A stretch of 64,000 nt of DNA from GCA-2683135 sp964507445 (GTDB lineage: Bacteria; Planctomycetota; GCA-002687715): assembly GCA_964507445.1 (NCBI GenBank), contig CAZDQF010000001.1, positions 310,001 through 374,000 of the forward strand. Direction: 5' to 3'. A program made the position numbers and the translations under genes. Under the pieces are notes generated by a model. The model was not told the DNA's origin. It searched no databases and saw nothing but the letters and a program-made list of their open reading frames with translations. Position 1 is the stretch's first letter. Each line of letters begins with the position of its first letter. This document shows positions 43,000 to 51,682 of this stretch, piece after piece.

Positions 43000-43752
43000 T
43001 CAGCCGAGGACCTGACCTGGGACCCGTCCGAAGCGCCGATGCCGATCGGCGAACGTCCGCACAGCGGCCATGAGAGGTCCGCGGCCAAACTCCGGCCACA
43101 TGAGGGGCACGAACATCAACTCCGCGTAGGCGCATTCCCACAGCAGGAAATCGGACAGGCGTTGCTCGCCGCCGGTGCGCACGAGCAGGTCCACATCCGG
43201 GCTGGCGTCGTGTTCGTTGCCGGCGCGGCCGAGGGCCCTCGCAAAAGCCGCTCGGTCGGGCCTCCGGTCACGGCCACCGGCGTGCTCCGAGGACGACTCC
43301 GCCATGGCCAGGGCGGCGTCGACGATGCGATCTCGAGCCGAGTAGTCCACGCAGATGCGCAGGCGCAGGTCCCGGCCCGCAGCGGTACGTTCCTCCGTCC
43401 GCTCGATCTCCTTCACCAGCCCCGCGGCCAGCCGGTCTCTTCGCCCGACCACGGTCACCCGCACCCCTTCCTTGACGCAACGGCGCCGCTCCTTGCGGAG
43501 GAAGGTGCGGAACAGCCCCATGAGAAAGCTCACCTCATGCTGGGATCGCCCCCAGTTGTCGGACGAGAAGGCGTAGAGGGTCAGGATACCGATGCCCGCG
43601 TCCCGGGCGCTCTCCACCACCTCACGCACCACCTCGGCGCCGCGCCGGTGCCCCTCGATCCTGGGCAGGCCACGGTCCTGAGCCCAACGGCCGTTCCCGT
43701 CCATGACCAGGGCGACATGGAACGGGCGGGTATCGTCGTCGCTCTCGCTCAC
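43000..43752 (-). CDS. uppS: Undecaprenyl diphosphate synthase (cis-prenyltransferase)
   Basis: 250 residues. Builds the C55 lipid carrier from farnesyl diphosphate and isopentenyl diphosphate. Signature motifs are complete: VMDGNGRWA (catalytic Asp18), GHRRGAEVV, LYAFSSDNWGR and RTGGEQRLSDFLLWE near the end. It fits the envelope genes near 4-8 kb. Its first bases overlap the stop of the upstream regulator gene (ATGA), so the two are coupled, an unusual link between a regulator and a wall-precursor gene. Confidence 0.96.
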   Translation of the reverse strand: MSESDDDTRPFHVALVMDGNGRWAQDRGLPRIEGHRRGAEVVREVVESARDAGIGILTLYAFSSDNWGRSQHEVSFLMGLFRTFLRKERRRCVKEGVRVTVVGRRDRLAAGLVKEIERTEERTAAGRDLRLRICVDYSARDRIVDAALAMAESSSEHAGGRDRRPDRAAFARALGRAGNEHDASPDVDLLVRTGGEQRLSDFLLWECAYAELMFVPLMWPEFGRGPLMAAVRTFADRHRRFGRVPGQVLG

Positions 43753-44144
43753 CGCAACCGCACTCCTTTGATCAGCGCCTCCATGTGATCCAGGTAACGG
43801 TTCAACGCCACCCGCCCGCTCTCCGTCAGCTGATAATCGGTCCGCGGCATACGACCTTCGAAGCGCTTGCTGCAGCCCACATACCCTGCCTCTTCCAGCC
43901 GACGTGCGTGCACACTCAGGTTGCCGTCCGTGGCCTCCAGGACGGTCTTGAGGTCGGTGAAGCTGAGGCTCTCGTTGACCGCCAGGGCGCTCATGATGGC
44001 CAGCCGCATGGGTTCGTGGATGAGTCGATCCACCTGCCCTCCAGAAACCGACGGGGCAGCGCCTCCGGCCGCGCGGCGCCCCGGTCTCGGAGCCGCGGTC
44101 CGATCATTGGCCTCGAGCCTGCTCGGTGCTCCGTCCTCAGCCAC
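43749..44144 (-). CDS. Winged-helix transcriptional regulator (HTH_34/MarR-like)
   Basis: 131 residues if started at GTG 44144, which has AGGCGG seven bases upstream and overlaps the end of the membrane-protein gene. The first 45 residues are low-complexity; the winged helix runs from DRLIHEPMRLAIMSALAVNE through FTDLKTVLEATDGNLSVHARRLEEAGYVGCSKRF to the wing RMPRTDYQLTESGR. This is the small single-domain regulator type that is often paired with a membrane protein gene. Together with the upstream membrane gene and downstream uppS it forms a three-gene overlapping operon. Confidence 0.82.
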   Translation of the reverse strand: MAEDGAPSRLEANDRTAAPRPGRRAAGGAAPSVSGGQVDRLIHEPMRLAIMSALAVNESLSFTDLKTVLEATDGNLSVHARRLEEAGYVGCSKRFEGRMPRTDYQLTESGRVALNRYLDHMEALIKGVRLR

Positions 44145-44751
44145 CGTGACGCCGCCTGATGATGAGACCGAAGAGGATGTGCAGGCCACCGAACCCCACC
44201 GCCATGAACAGGTCGCGAGCGGGCACGAACAGGGCCACCATTCCGACCGCCATGAACGAGGCCCCCATCCACGTGACCACGCGGGTGGAGAAGGCGCCCC
44301 CGGTGATCACGGAGGTGCCATAAAGAAGGAGCCAGAGTCCCGGCACCACGCCGTAATAGCCGAAGTGCCCCAGGGCGACGGTGATCACCGCCGCGGCCAC
44401 CGCGGACGGCAGCAGGCTCAAGGCGAACCGTCGACCGGGCCCACGGGACAGGGATGCCCCGAGCGTTCGGGCCTTGCGGACCATGAACGCCACGCCGACA
44501 CCCAGGGCGATGAACGCCTCCACGATCCAGGTGTTCACCCAGGCCTCACTGGAGGCCTGCTGCGATGCCACAAGAGACGCCACCAGCGCGGTCAGGCCGA
44601 CCAGCACGCAGCCCAATCCGGGCACGCCGGTGAAGCAACCGGCGTTCTCGACGCACTGGCGGATGTACCTGAGGTCCTCCAACGCCCGGCTGGCGGACCC
44701 TGACGTCGACTGCTCAGAGCGTGAACGAGGAAAGCCGTGGACCACATCCAT
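44137..44751 (-). CDS. Six-helix membrane protein of unknown function
   Basis: 204 residues, about six hydrophobic segments (for instance LGCVLVGLTALVASLVAS, IVEAFIALGVGVAFMV, GFGGLHILFGLIIRRR), no recognised domain. The first 35 residues are polar (RSEQSTSGSASRALEDLRYIRQCVE) and probably cytoplasmic. Its stop overlaps the regulator gene, a pairing seen in other bacteria where the regulator controls or senses through the membrane protein. Divergent from the AhpD-like selenoprotein gene. Confidence 0.75.
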   Translation of the reverse strand: MDVVHGFPRSRSEQSTSGSASRALEDLRYIRQCVENAGCFTGVPGLGCVLVGLTALVASLVASQQASSEAWVNTWIVEAFIALGVGVAFMVRKARTLGASLSRGPGRRFALSLLPSAVAAAVITVALGHFGYYGVVPGLWLLLYGTSVITGGAFSTRVVTWMGASFMAVGMVALFVPARDLFMAVGFGGLHILFGLIIRRRHGG

Positions 44752-45017
44752 GGGCGGCAGTGTAGGGAGCGACCCTCAACATGGTCAAGAACTTTGCGCG
44801 AGAAAGCCCGTCCCATGTGACGTCCTCGGCGGCGACCAGGTCACCCGCAGAGCGTTCAACCTCAACATCACCAGATACGGGTCCGCGTACACCCGCTCAC
44901 GAACCCCATGAGTCACCCTTGGGACGCGACCGGGGACACAGCTCGGGCGGCTTGGCCAGCCCGGATCGGCGTCGCGCAGAGACGGCACCGACTCCTTCGC
45001 GGGAGTACAACAGGGTC

Positions 45018-45548
45018 ATGCCATGGATCACCGACACCCCTGCTGATGATGACCCTGACATCTTCGACGGCCTCGCCGACCAGGACACCGGGCGAGTCGA
45101 CAACATCCTCAAGGTGCACGCGCTCCACCCAGAGGGGCTCCGCGCCCACGTCATGCTCTACGAGACCGTCATGCGCGGCACCCCCTCTCTACCCAAGGTC
45201 GATCGGGAGCTGCTGGCGCTCCGTGTCAGCCAGATCAATCAGTGCCGCTACTGAGTGGCTCATCATCGACGCGGTCTGCGTCGACTGCTGAATGACGAGC
45301 CGTTGGCGGATCGTATCGAGCAGGATTGGCGAGCCGCGGATCTCGGGGAGCGCCGAGACGCCATGCTGGAGTACGCGGAGCTGTTGACACGGGACCCGGG
45401 GCAAATGACTCCCGCCATGGTCCAGTCTCTGCAACGAGCGGGGTTTTCGGACCGCGACGTCCTGGAGATCTGCGAGGTGGTGGCCTACTACGCCTACGTC
45501 AACCGGATCGCCGATGGTCTGGGGGTGTCCCTGGAGCATGAAGACTAA
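45018..45548 (+). CDS. AhpD/carboxymuconolactone-decarboxylase-family selenoprotein (CRYU)
   Basis: 176 residues if TGA at 45252-45254 is selenocysteine (residue 79). Before it, LLALRVSQINQCRY; after it, VAHHRRGLRRLL; together they give NQC76RYU79VAHH, the AhpD active site NxCxYCxxxH with the second Cys replaced by Sec. The frame then runs open for 97 codons with normal family sequence (AMLEYAELLTRDPGQMTPAMVQSL, DVLEICEVVAYYAYVNRIADGL). A strong hairpin with a GGTCT loop starts 12 bases after the TGA. The family reduces peroxides or organic hydroperoxides, or acts as a redox partner; the Sec suggests a peroxidase. Start ATG at 45018; the frame is open further upstream without family similarity. 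Confidence 0.88.
45266..45284 (+). promoter_or_regulatory. bSECIS hairpin of the AhpD-like selenoprotein gene
   Basis: TCGACGC-GGTCT-GCGTCGA: a perfect 7-bp stem with a five-base loop beginning 18 bases after the TGA. The GGTCT loop closed by G-C pairs is nearly the same as the apical part of the E. coli fdhF SECIS (GCAGGUCUGC), so SelB-dependent readthrough is well supported. Confidence 0.85.
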
Positions 45549-45678
45549 GCCGAATCGGCCCGGCCCGGCCAACCACGGGCTCATTACCGCCACCTCGTCC
45601 TTGCGCTGGCCCCCTCTCATGGCACATCATGTTCCTGTGGAACAGACCGCAAGAACCCACCGTGAAGAGAGGTGACCC

Positions 45679-47451
45679 ATGCGTACCGCGCTCGCGCTGT
45701 TGATCTCCTGCAGCCTCCTCGCCGCCCAGAACGACGCCACCGAGACCGCGCCGACCAAGGTCGCTGAGAAGCGCTCCACGGACCGCGTGATCCACGAGCT
45801 CAAGCTCTCCGGGTCGTACATGGATCTGCCCGCGGCCGGACTGGACATCACCCAGCTCATGAGCGGCGACGTGGGCGGTCAGCCCAAGGCGTTCTACGAC
45901 CTGATCCGTGACCTCCACGCGCTGGACGGCGGAGCCCTCTTGGTCGACCTGTCCAACCCGTCTTTGGGCCTCAACGGGGCGCAGCTGACCGAGCTGGCGC
46001 GGACGTTCGACCAGCTCCGCCAAAGCGGCATCTCCACCACCGCGTACCTGGAGAACGCCAGCATGGCCCACTACCGCGTGGCGTTGCTGTGCGACAAGGT
46101 GGTGCAGGCGGACATGGGGATGCTCGACTTCCACGCCCCGTCCATGGGGGCCATGTTCTTCAAGGGCGTCATGGATCTGCTCGGTGTGGAGATGCAGATC
46201 ACCCGCTGCGGCGACTTCAAGGGCGCCGTGGAGCCGTTCATGCGCGAGAGCATGAGCGCTCACTTGAAGGAACACTACAAGACCATGCTGGGGACCATGA
46301 ACGACCACGTGGTGTCCACGGTCTCCAAGCGCCGAAGCCTCTCCCCCGAAACGGTCCGCGAGCTGCAGGCCCGTCGCCTGCTGACCGCCACCGCCGCCCT
46401 GGAGGCGAAGCTCATCGACGCCGTGGCGCCGTGGCGGGGCGCGCGTCTCGTCATGGCCACCGGCGATGACGCCACCTTCAAGCCCGTCTCCAAGCCGAAG
46501 AAGGCCAAGAGCATCAGCCTCATGTCCATCCTCTCCGCCGGGCGGAAGAAGTCGAAGCTCAAGCTGGCCGAGGACTCCATCGTCGTGCTGCACCTCTCCG
46601 GCGCCATCCAGGACGGCGCCAAGGCCTCCCCCGGCGCCATCGTGTCGGGCCCCACGGTGGAGCTGATCCGCTCCCTCGCCAAGGAGAAGAAGGTCAAGGG
46701 CGTGGTGGTCCGGGTCAACTCACCCGGCGGCAGCGCCAGCGCCAGCGAGGCCATCCTTCTGGCGTTGCGGGAGCTGGCGGAGACCCGCCCGGTCGCCGTC
46801 TCCATGGGCGAGATGGCAGCCTCCGGCGGCTACTACGTGTCCATGATCGGCTGCAAGGTCCTGGCGGAGGCCGAGACCATCACCGGGTCCATCGGCGTCT
46901 TCGGCATGCGCCCGAACGTCAAGGAGTTGGCCGACGCCCTCGGGGTTCACCAGGAGGTGGTCGCCCTCGACGAGGGAGCGGCCAACATGAACAACGTGTT
47001 CGCTCCCCTCGCTCCCGATCAACTGGCGAGGGTCCAGACCATGGTGGATGGCGTCTACGTCCGTTTCCAGGACCGCATCCTCGATGTGCGGCCCATGACC
47101 CGGGACGCCCTGCTCAAGGTCGCAGGGGGACGCGTGTGGTCCGGTGCCCAGGCCAAGGAGCTGGGGCTCGTGGACGCCATCGGCGGCCTGTCACAGGCCA
47201 TCGCCCTGGTAGAGGAGAAGGCCGGGAAGGACCGCGCCATCGCCCATCTGCCCAAGCCCGACGACAACCCCCTGGGCGCCCTGGGCAGCCTGCTCGGCGC
47301 TCAGCTCCGCAGCCGTCAGGATCGTCTCGAATTGCTGGCCCGCGCCGGGTTCAAGCTGGACGGTGCGCTCCGCATGCTGCTCGACGGGCTGAACAACCCG
47401 GGCGCCACCCGCGCCTGGATGATGCTCCCGGCAGAGTTGAAGATCCGATAG
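45679..47451 (+). CDS. sppA: Signal peptide peptidase SppA, long form (S49)
   Basis: 590 residues with an N-terminal signal (ALLISCSLLAAQ). Two homologous S49 domains as in E. coli 67K SppA: the first holds the general-base Lys in RCGDFKGAVEPF (about 181), the second holds the nucleophile Ser in MGEMAASGGYYV (about 382), and VRVNSPGGSASASEAI is the substrate groove strand. Cleaves remnant signal peptides at the membrane. Preceded by a 130-base gap after the AhpD-like gene; no operon partner is apparent. Confidence 0.93.
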   Translation: MRTALALLISCSLLAAQNDATETAPTKVAEKRSTDRVIHELKLSGSYMDLPAAGLDITQLMSGDVGGQPKAFYDLIRDLHALDGGALLVDLSNPSLGLNGAQLTELARTFDQLRQSGISTTAYLENASMAHYRVALLCDKVVQADMGMLDFHAPSMGAMFFKGVMDLLGVEMQITRCGDFKGAVEPFMRESMSAHLKEHYKTMLGTMNDHVVSTVSKRRSLSPETVRELQARRLLTATAALEAKLIDAVAPWRGARLVMATGDDATFKPVSKPKKAKSISLMSILSAGRKKSKLKLAEDSIVVLHLSGAIQDGAKASPGAIVSGPTVELIRSLAKEKKVKGVVVRVNSPGGSASASEAILLALRELAETRPVAVSMGEMAASGGYYVSMIGCKVLAEAETITGSIGVFGMRPNVKELADALGVHQEVVALDEGAANMNNVFAPLAPDQLARVQTMVDGVYVRFQDRILDVRPMTRDALLKVAGGRVWSGAQAKELGLVDAIGGLSQAIALVEEKAGKDRAIAHLPKPDDNPLGALGSLLGAQLRSRQDRLELLARAGFKLDGALRMLLDGLNNPGATRAWMMLPAELKIR

Positions 47452-47579
47452 GGAAACCCCACGGAGCGGCCACCCGGCGCCCCGCGCACCTCCCCGTCCC
47501 GCACCCCGACATCCGCGGTTCGAATGCCCTGAGGCGTCAGGCAGACACCTCCTCTGACGATCAGGGCCTGGGTGGCCAC

Positions 47580-47604
47580 GGCGGGAATCCTGTCGAGTCC
47601 CGCC
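47580..47604 (+). repeat. Hairpin immediately before the permease start codon
   Basis: GGCGGGA (47580-47586) and TCCCGCC (47598-47604) pair over 7 bp with an 11-base loop, ending two bases before ATG 47606. It could hide that start, act as a regulatory element, or show that translation really begins at ATG 47642. Confidence 0.45.
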
Positions 47605-47605
47605 C

Positions 47606-49462
47606 ATGGGATCCACCGCCAGCGTCAGTATCATCGGGACCATGTGGAACCTGGCCGCAAGCCTGATCGTGCTGGTGCTCGGCCCCCTCGTGGTCGCCAA
47701 GGTGCGCAACCTGCGCCCCGCGGCGGTGGCGCTGGATGCATTTGTCATCGTCGCCATCGGCGGGCTGGTCTTCCTGCACATCCTCCCGGAGAGCCTGGCC
47801 CAGGGAGGATGGGCCGCCGCAGCAGCCCTGGTGGCCGGCCTGTTCGGGCCTTTGCTGGCCGAACGCGGCCTGCGCCCTGGCCTGGACGCCACGTCCGGAC
47901 GCATCGTCCTCACCCTGGCCCTCGCCGGCCTGGCGGCCCACGCGGTCATCGACGGCCTGGCCATCGGCCTCGAACACGGGCATCATCATCACGGCCACGG
48001 CCACCACCACCACGATCACGACACCGGCGGTCTGCTCTCCCTCGCAGTCCTCCTCCACCGACTCCCGGTGGGGATCGCCATCTGGTGGCTCATCCCGCGC
48101 ACCCTGGGGGTCCGCGTAGCGATCATCGCCCTGACGCTCATCGGCGTCGCCACGGTGGCGGGCTTCTTCATGGGCGGCATGAACACCGGGAGCGAGGGGC
48201 TGGCCATCTTCCAGGCGCTCCTCGCCGGTTCCTTGCTCCACGTCGTCTTCCACAGCCATCTCCCGAGGCAGGAGCGGACGGGGTCCTGGGACATCGCCTC
48301 GGCAGTCGGCACCCTGGCGGCCCTGGGAATCCTCGTGGCCGTGACCCTCTCCCACCACTCCGAGGTCACCTCACAGGCAGGACACACGTTCATCGCCTTC
48401 GCTCTGCAGAGCGCCCCCGCTCTGCTCGCGTCCTACCTGCTGGTTGGGTTCGTCCATGTCCTGCTGCCCGGCGAACGCCTCGGATCAGGCAAGGGCAGTT
48501 CATTCGGCCAGGCCCTGCGGGGCGTCGTCGCGGGTCTGCCGGTCCCGGTCTGCTCCTGCGGCATCGTCCCCCTGTACCGGGAGCTGGTCATGAAAGGCGC
48601 CCCGGTGGCGGCCGCCATGGCGTTCCTGGTCGCCACGCCCGAGCTGGAGGTGGCCGCCTTCCTCCTAACGGTGCAGCTTCTGGGCACCGAATTCGCCGTC
48701 GCCCGGTTGGTGGCCGCCGCGATCCTGGCCCTGCTGGCGGGATGGTTGGTAGGGCGCTCTGCCAAGGCCCTCCTGGCCGCGACGCCGGACGCCTCAGCCA
48801 AGCAGGAAGACCCTGAAAACAACGCGCCGCGCACCCTCGGCGCCGTCGTCAACCGCTCTCTCAGGTTCGGCTTCGGCGAGGCAGTGGACCACACCGCCGC
48901 CTGGATCCTGCTGGGCCTGGGCATCGCAGCCCTCGCCACCCCGTTCCTGGACCCGGCGTGGCTCGGCGGCGTTCCGCCCGTGCTGCAGGTGGCGGGGGCC
49001 GCCCTCATCGGCCTGCCGCTGTACGTCTGCGCCTCCGGGTCCACCCCACTGGCGGCGGTCCTGATCTTCAACGGACTCTCCCCGGGCGCGGCCGTCGCCC
49101 TGCTGCTGACGGGGCCGGCCACCAACGTCACCACCTTCGGCATGCTCTCCGAACTGCACGGGCGCCGCATCGCCCTGGGCTTCGCCGCGTTGGTGACCCT
49201 CGGGGCCATCGGCCTCGGCCTCCTCACCGACGCCGTCCTGCCCGCAGGCGGCGCCGCCGGATTCGCCGCGGCCCACCACCACGAATCCGCGACCCCCTTG
49301 AGGCTGGCCTGCGCAGCGGCCCTGGGCGCCGTCTTCCTGGCGTCCCTGCTGCGGCAGGGAACGCGGCCGTTCATCGAGCGGGTCGCGGTCTCCCGCGGGG
49401 AGCAGGACGGGCACCACGACGCGTGCCACGACGCCCCCACGGCACCCCCCTGCTGTCACTGA
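47606..49462 (+). CDS. ZIP-like domain fused to SO_0444/ArsP-type (DUF318) metal permease
   Basis: 618 residues, about sixteen membrane helices. The N-terminal part (about 10-260) resembles a ZIP transporter: HILPESL, AAHAVIDGLAIG (HxxxDG), a His-rich loop GHHHHGHGHHHHDHD and LLHRLPVGIAIWW in place of the usual HExPHE. The C-terminal part (from about 285) is a DUF318 permease, with VPVCSCGIVPLYREL and, near its end, GPATNVTTFGML. The tail is His/Cys-rich (GHHDACHDAPTAPPCCH). Efflux or transport of zinc, copper or a related metal is likely; the CSCG motif suggests a soft metal or metalloid. Start ATG 47606 or, seen after the hairpin, 47642. Confidence 0.85.
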   Translation: MGSTASVSIIGTMWNLAASLIVLVLGPLVVAKVRNLRPAAVALDAFVIVAIGGLVFLHILPESLAQGGWAAAAALVAGLFGPLLAERGLRPGLDATSGRIVLTLALAGLAAHAVIDGLAIGLEHGHHHHGHGHHHHDHDTGGLLSLAVLLHRLPVGIAIWWLIPRTLGVRVAIIALTLIGVATVAGFFMGGMNTGSEGLAIFQALLAGSLLHVVFHSHLPRQERTGSWDIASAVGTLAALGILVAVTLSHHSEVTSQAGHTFIAFALQSAPALLASYLLVGFVHVLLPGERLGSGKGSSFGQALRGVVAGLPVPVCSCGIVPLYRELVMKGAPVAAAMAFLVATPELEVAAFLLTVQLLGTEFAVARLVAAAILALLAGWLVGRSAKALLAATPDASAKQEDPENNAPRTLGAVVNRSLRFGFGEAVDHTAAWILLGLGIAALATPFLDPAWLGGVPPVLQVAGAALIGLPLYVCASGSTPLAAVLIFNGLSPGAAVALLLTGPATNVTTFGMLSELHGRRIALGFAALVTLGAIGLGLLTDAVLPAGGAAGFAAAHHHESATPLRLACAAALGAVFLASLLRQGTRPFIERVAVSRGEQDGHHDACHDAPTAPPCCH

Positions 49463-49478
49463 TCCCAGGCGCGGTCGA

Positions 49479-51602
49479 TCAGAAACCCAGCTCCTTCAAC
49501 AGCGCGGGGGCCGGCATGACCTTCTCGACGAACCAGAGGACGTAGCGGATATCCACCGAGATGTTCCGGGACCGAGCGGCGTTCCAGCCATAGTCCCCGG
49601 CCACGTTCTCGAACACCCGGTCGAAGTTCAGCCCCACGACCTCACCCTTGCCGTTGAGGACCCCGGAACCGGAGTTGCCCCCGGTGGTATCGCCGTCGGA
49701 CAGGAAGCACACCGGCACGTCACCCAGAGCCTTGTCCGTGAAACGGCCAAGATCTCCAGAGGCGGCGGCCTTCATGAGGGCCTCCGGGTTGGCGAACGGG
49801 TCTTCGCCTGTCTCCTTCGCCAACACGCCGGACAGGGTGGTCTGGGCCACCGCCTCCAGGCCGTCCCGCGGGGCGTATCCCTTCACCGTGGCGATGGAGA
49901 CACGGAGGGTGCTGTTGGCGTTGGGATAGAAGTCCTTGCCGCGCCACTCCTGCTGGGCCTCGATCCAGCGGCGCCCGATCACGAGGCGACGGGCCTCCCA
50001 CAGCCGACTCCGTCGCGCCGCGTCGCGGACCTCCGGCGCCACCAATCGAGCCAGCCTCAGCAGCGGGTCGTCATGGGCCTCCACCGCCGCCTTGCCTTCC
50101 ATGTACAGCGTCCGCCGAGCCTCCCCGTCCGCCAGGGGGTTGTCCGCCAGGGCCGCCGCCGCCCATTCGGCGCCGTCCATGTCGCCGATGACCGCGTCCT
50201 GCCCCGGCAACTTCTGCGACTCCGGGAGCCGACGCAGCTCGTCCACGATGAAGCCGAGCATGGGGCGCTCCAACCACTCCCGACCGGCTGCCCGGTTGTT
50301 CGCGGCCAGGGGCTTGGCTCTCGCCTCCAGGTCCTCCTCGTTGGTCCCCTCTTCCCGCGCATCGGCCGCCAGGGCCAGCTGCATCAGGGACGACAGCATG
50401 GGCGTGTTGCCGGTGGTGGCACGCAGCAGGAAATCCCGCTGTCTCGTGGCGGCCTCCTCCCGGTCCAGTTCCAGCACCTCCTCCAGGACGCCGCGGAAAC
50501 GCTCGCCGCGGGCCGGGTCCTGGGCCACCCAGGCCAGGAACTCTGCCTGCTCCCGTTCCTTACGCGAGACCACGCCGTTGCGAGCCAGGCCCTTGACCAT
50601 GCCCAGGGCGTTCTTCTGCGCGTTGGCGAAGCTCTTGATGTTGCCCGAGTACCGCAGCTTCATCCTCGGGTCGTCACCCGCTCGCTCCTCGAGGATGCGG
50701 ATGAACTCCGTGAAGAACCGGTAGCGGAGGGGATACAGCTGGGTCTCGACGGCGGACACCGCCACGGAGGACAGGTACCGATCCGTGCGCCCCGGATAGC
50801 CGAGGATCATCACCAGGTCCCCGGGGGACACGCCGGTACCGGAGAGCTTCACCCAGTGCTCGGGGCGATAGGGCACGTTGTCTTCTGAGTAGGCGGCGGG
50901 GCGGCCGTCGGGCCCCACATAGGCCCGCAGGAAGGTGAAGTCTCCCGTGTGCCTCGGCCACTCCCAGTTGTCCACGTCCCCGCCGAACTCGCCCACGGAC
51001 CGCGGCGGCGCGTAGACCAGCCGAACGTCCCGGATCAGGGTGCGGTAGTAGAGGTGGTAGGTGCGCCCCTGGAAGAAGGACGAGATGCTGCACTCCGTGT
51101 CCGCCTCGCTGGCCTCACCCTCCGCGATCAGCCGGGCACGTTCCCGCTCGATGATCTCGAGTCGCTCCAGATCGGACGTGGCGTTCGCCGCCGCAGCGTG
51201 GATCTTCTCCGACACGTCCTCGATCCGACGCACCACCCGCAGCTGCATGCCCTGGGCCGGGATCTCCGCCCCGCGCTCCTGGGCGACGAACCCGTCCTCG
51301 ACGAAGTTGCGCCTGACGGAGCTGGCGCGCTGGATGGCGCCGAATGCGCAGTGGTGGTTGGTCACGACCAGCCCGTCCGGGGAGATGAGGGTCGCGCTGC
51401 AGCCGTTGATCTGCACCGCCGCGGACAGCACGCCGCCCTTCTCGGGGTGCCAGAACTCGTCCTTGGTCAGCTCCATGCCCCGAGCCCGCAGCGCCGCCCA
51501 GTCCATGGCCAGGACCTGCTGCGGCAGCCACTGACCTTCGTCCGGCATCCGATCCGGTGTGGCGAGCAGGACACAGAGGGCGAGGATCACGGGCTTCAGC
51601 AT
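49479..51602 (-). CDS. S46 dipeptidyl peptidase, DPP11-type
   Basis: 707 residues; signal peptide at the N-terminus. The S46 triad is visible: His in NHHCAFGAIQ (about 83), Asp in VGEFGGDVDNWEWPRH, and Ser in TGGNSGSGVLNGKGE (about 642). The residue 18 positions after that Ser is Arg (LNFDRVFEN); in characterised enzymes Arg here (Arg673 of P. gingivalis DPP11) gives Asp/Glu specificity at P1, while DPP7 has Gly. So the enzyme probably releases dipeptides ending in Asp or Glu from peptides in the periplasm. S46 enzymes are rare outside Bacteroidetes, Proteobacteria and some other groups; mammals lack them. Converges on the permease gene. Confidence 0.9.
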   Translation of the reverse strand: MLKPVILALCVLLATPDRMPDEGQWLPQQVLAMDWAALRARGMELTKDEFWHPEKGGVLSAAVQINGCSATLISPDGLVVTNHHCAFGAIQRASSVRRNFVEDGFVAQERGAEIPAQGMQLRVVRRIEDVSEKIHAAAANATSDLERLEIIERERARLIAEGEASEADTECSISSFFQGRTYHLYYRTLIRDVRLVYAPPRSVGEFGGDVDNWEWPRHTGDFTFLRAYVGPDGRPAAYSEDNVPYRPEHWVKLSGTGVSPGDLVMILGYPGRTDRYLSSVAVSAVETQLYPLRYRFFTEFIRILEERAGDDPRMKLRYSGNIKSFANAQKNALGMVKGLARNGVVSRKEREQAEFLAWVAQDPARGERFRGVLEEVLELDREEAATRQRDFLLRATTGNTPMLSSLMQLALAADAREEGTNEEDLEARAKPLAANNRAAGREWLERPMLGFIVDELRRLPESQKLPGQDAVIGDMDGAEWAAAALADNPLADGEARRTLYMEGKAAVEAHDDPLLRLARLVAPEVRDAARRSRLWEARRLVIGRRWIEAQQEWRGKDFYPNANSTLRVSIATVKGYAPRDGLEAVAQTTLSGVLAKETGEDPFANPEALMKAAASGDLGRFTDKALGDVPVCFLSDGDTTGGNSGSGVLNGKGEVVGLNFDRVFENVAGDYGWNAARSRNISVDIRYVLWFVEKVMPAPALLKELGF

Positions 51603-51682
51603 GACGATCTCCGATGGACGTGGCTTCAGTGCGGTCGGAGATTCTAACGAGGTGCCGTTGCGTCAGCTACGGAGCGGCAGGC

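Noticed and set aside
47505..47560. tRNA T-arm suggested by CGGTTCGAATGCC
   Set aside because: The flanking bases do not form a T-stem and no other tRNA arms are present.
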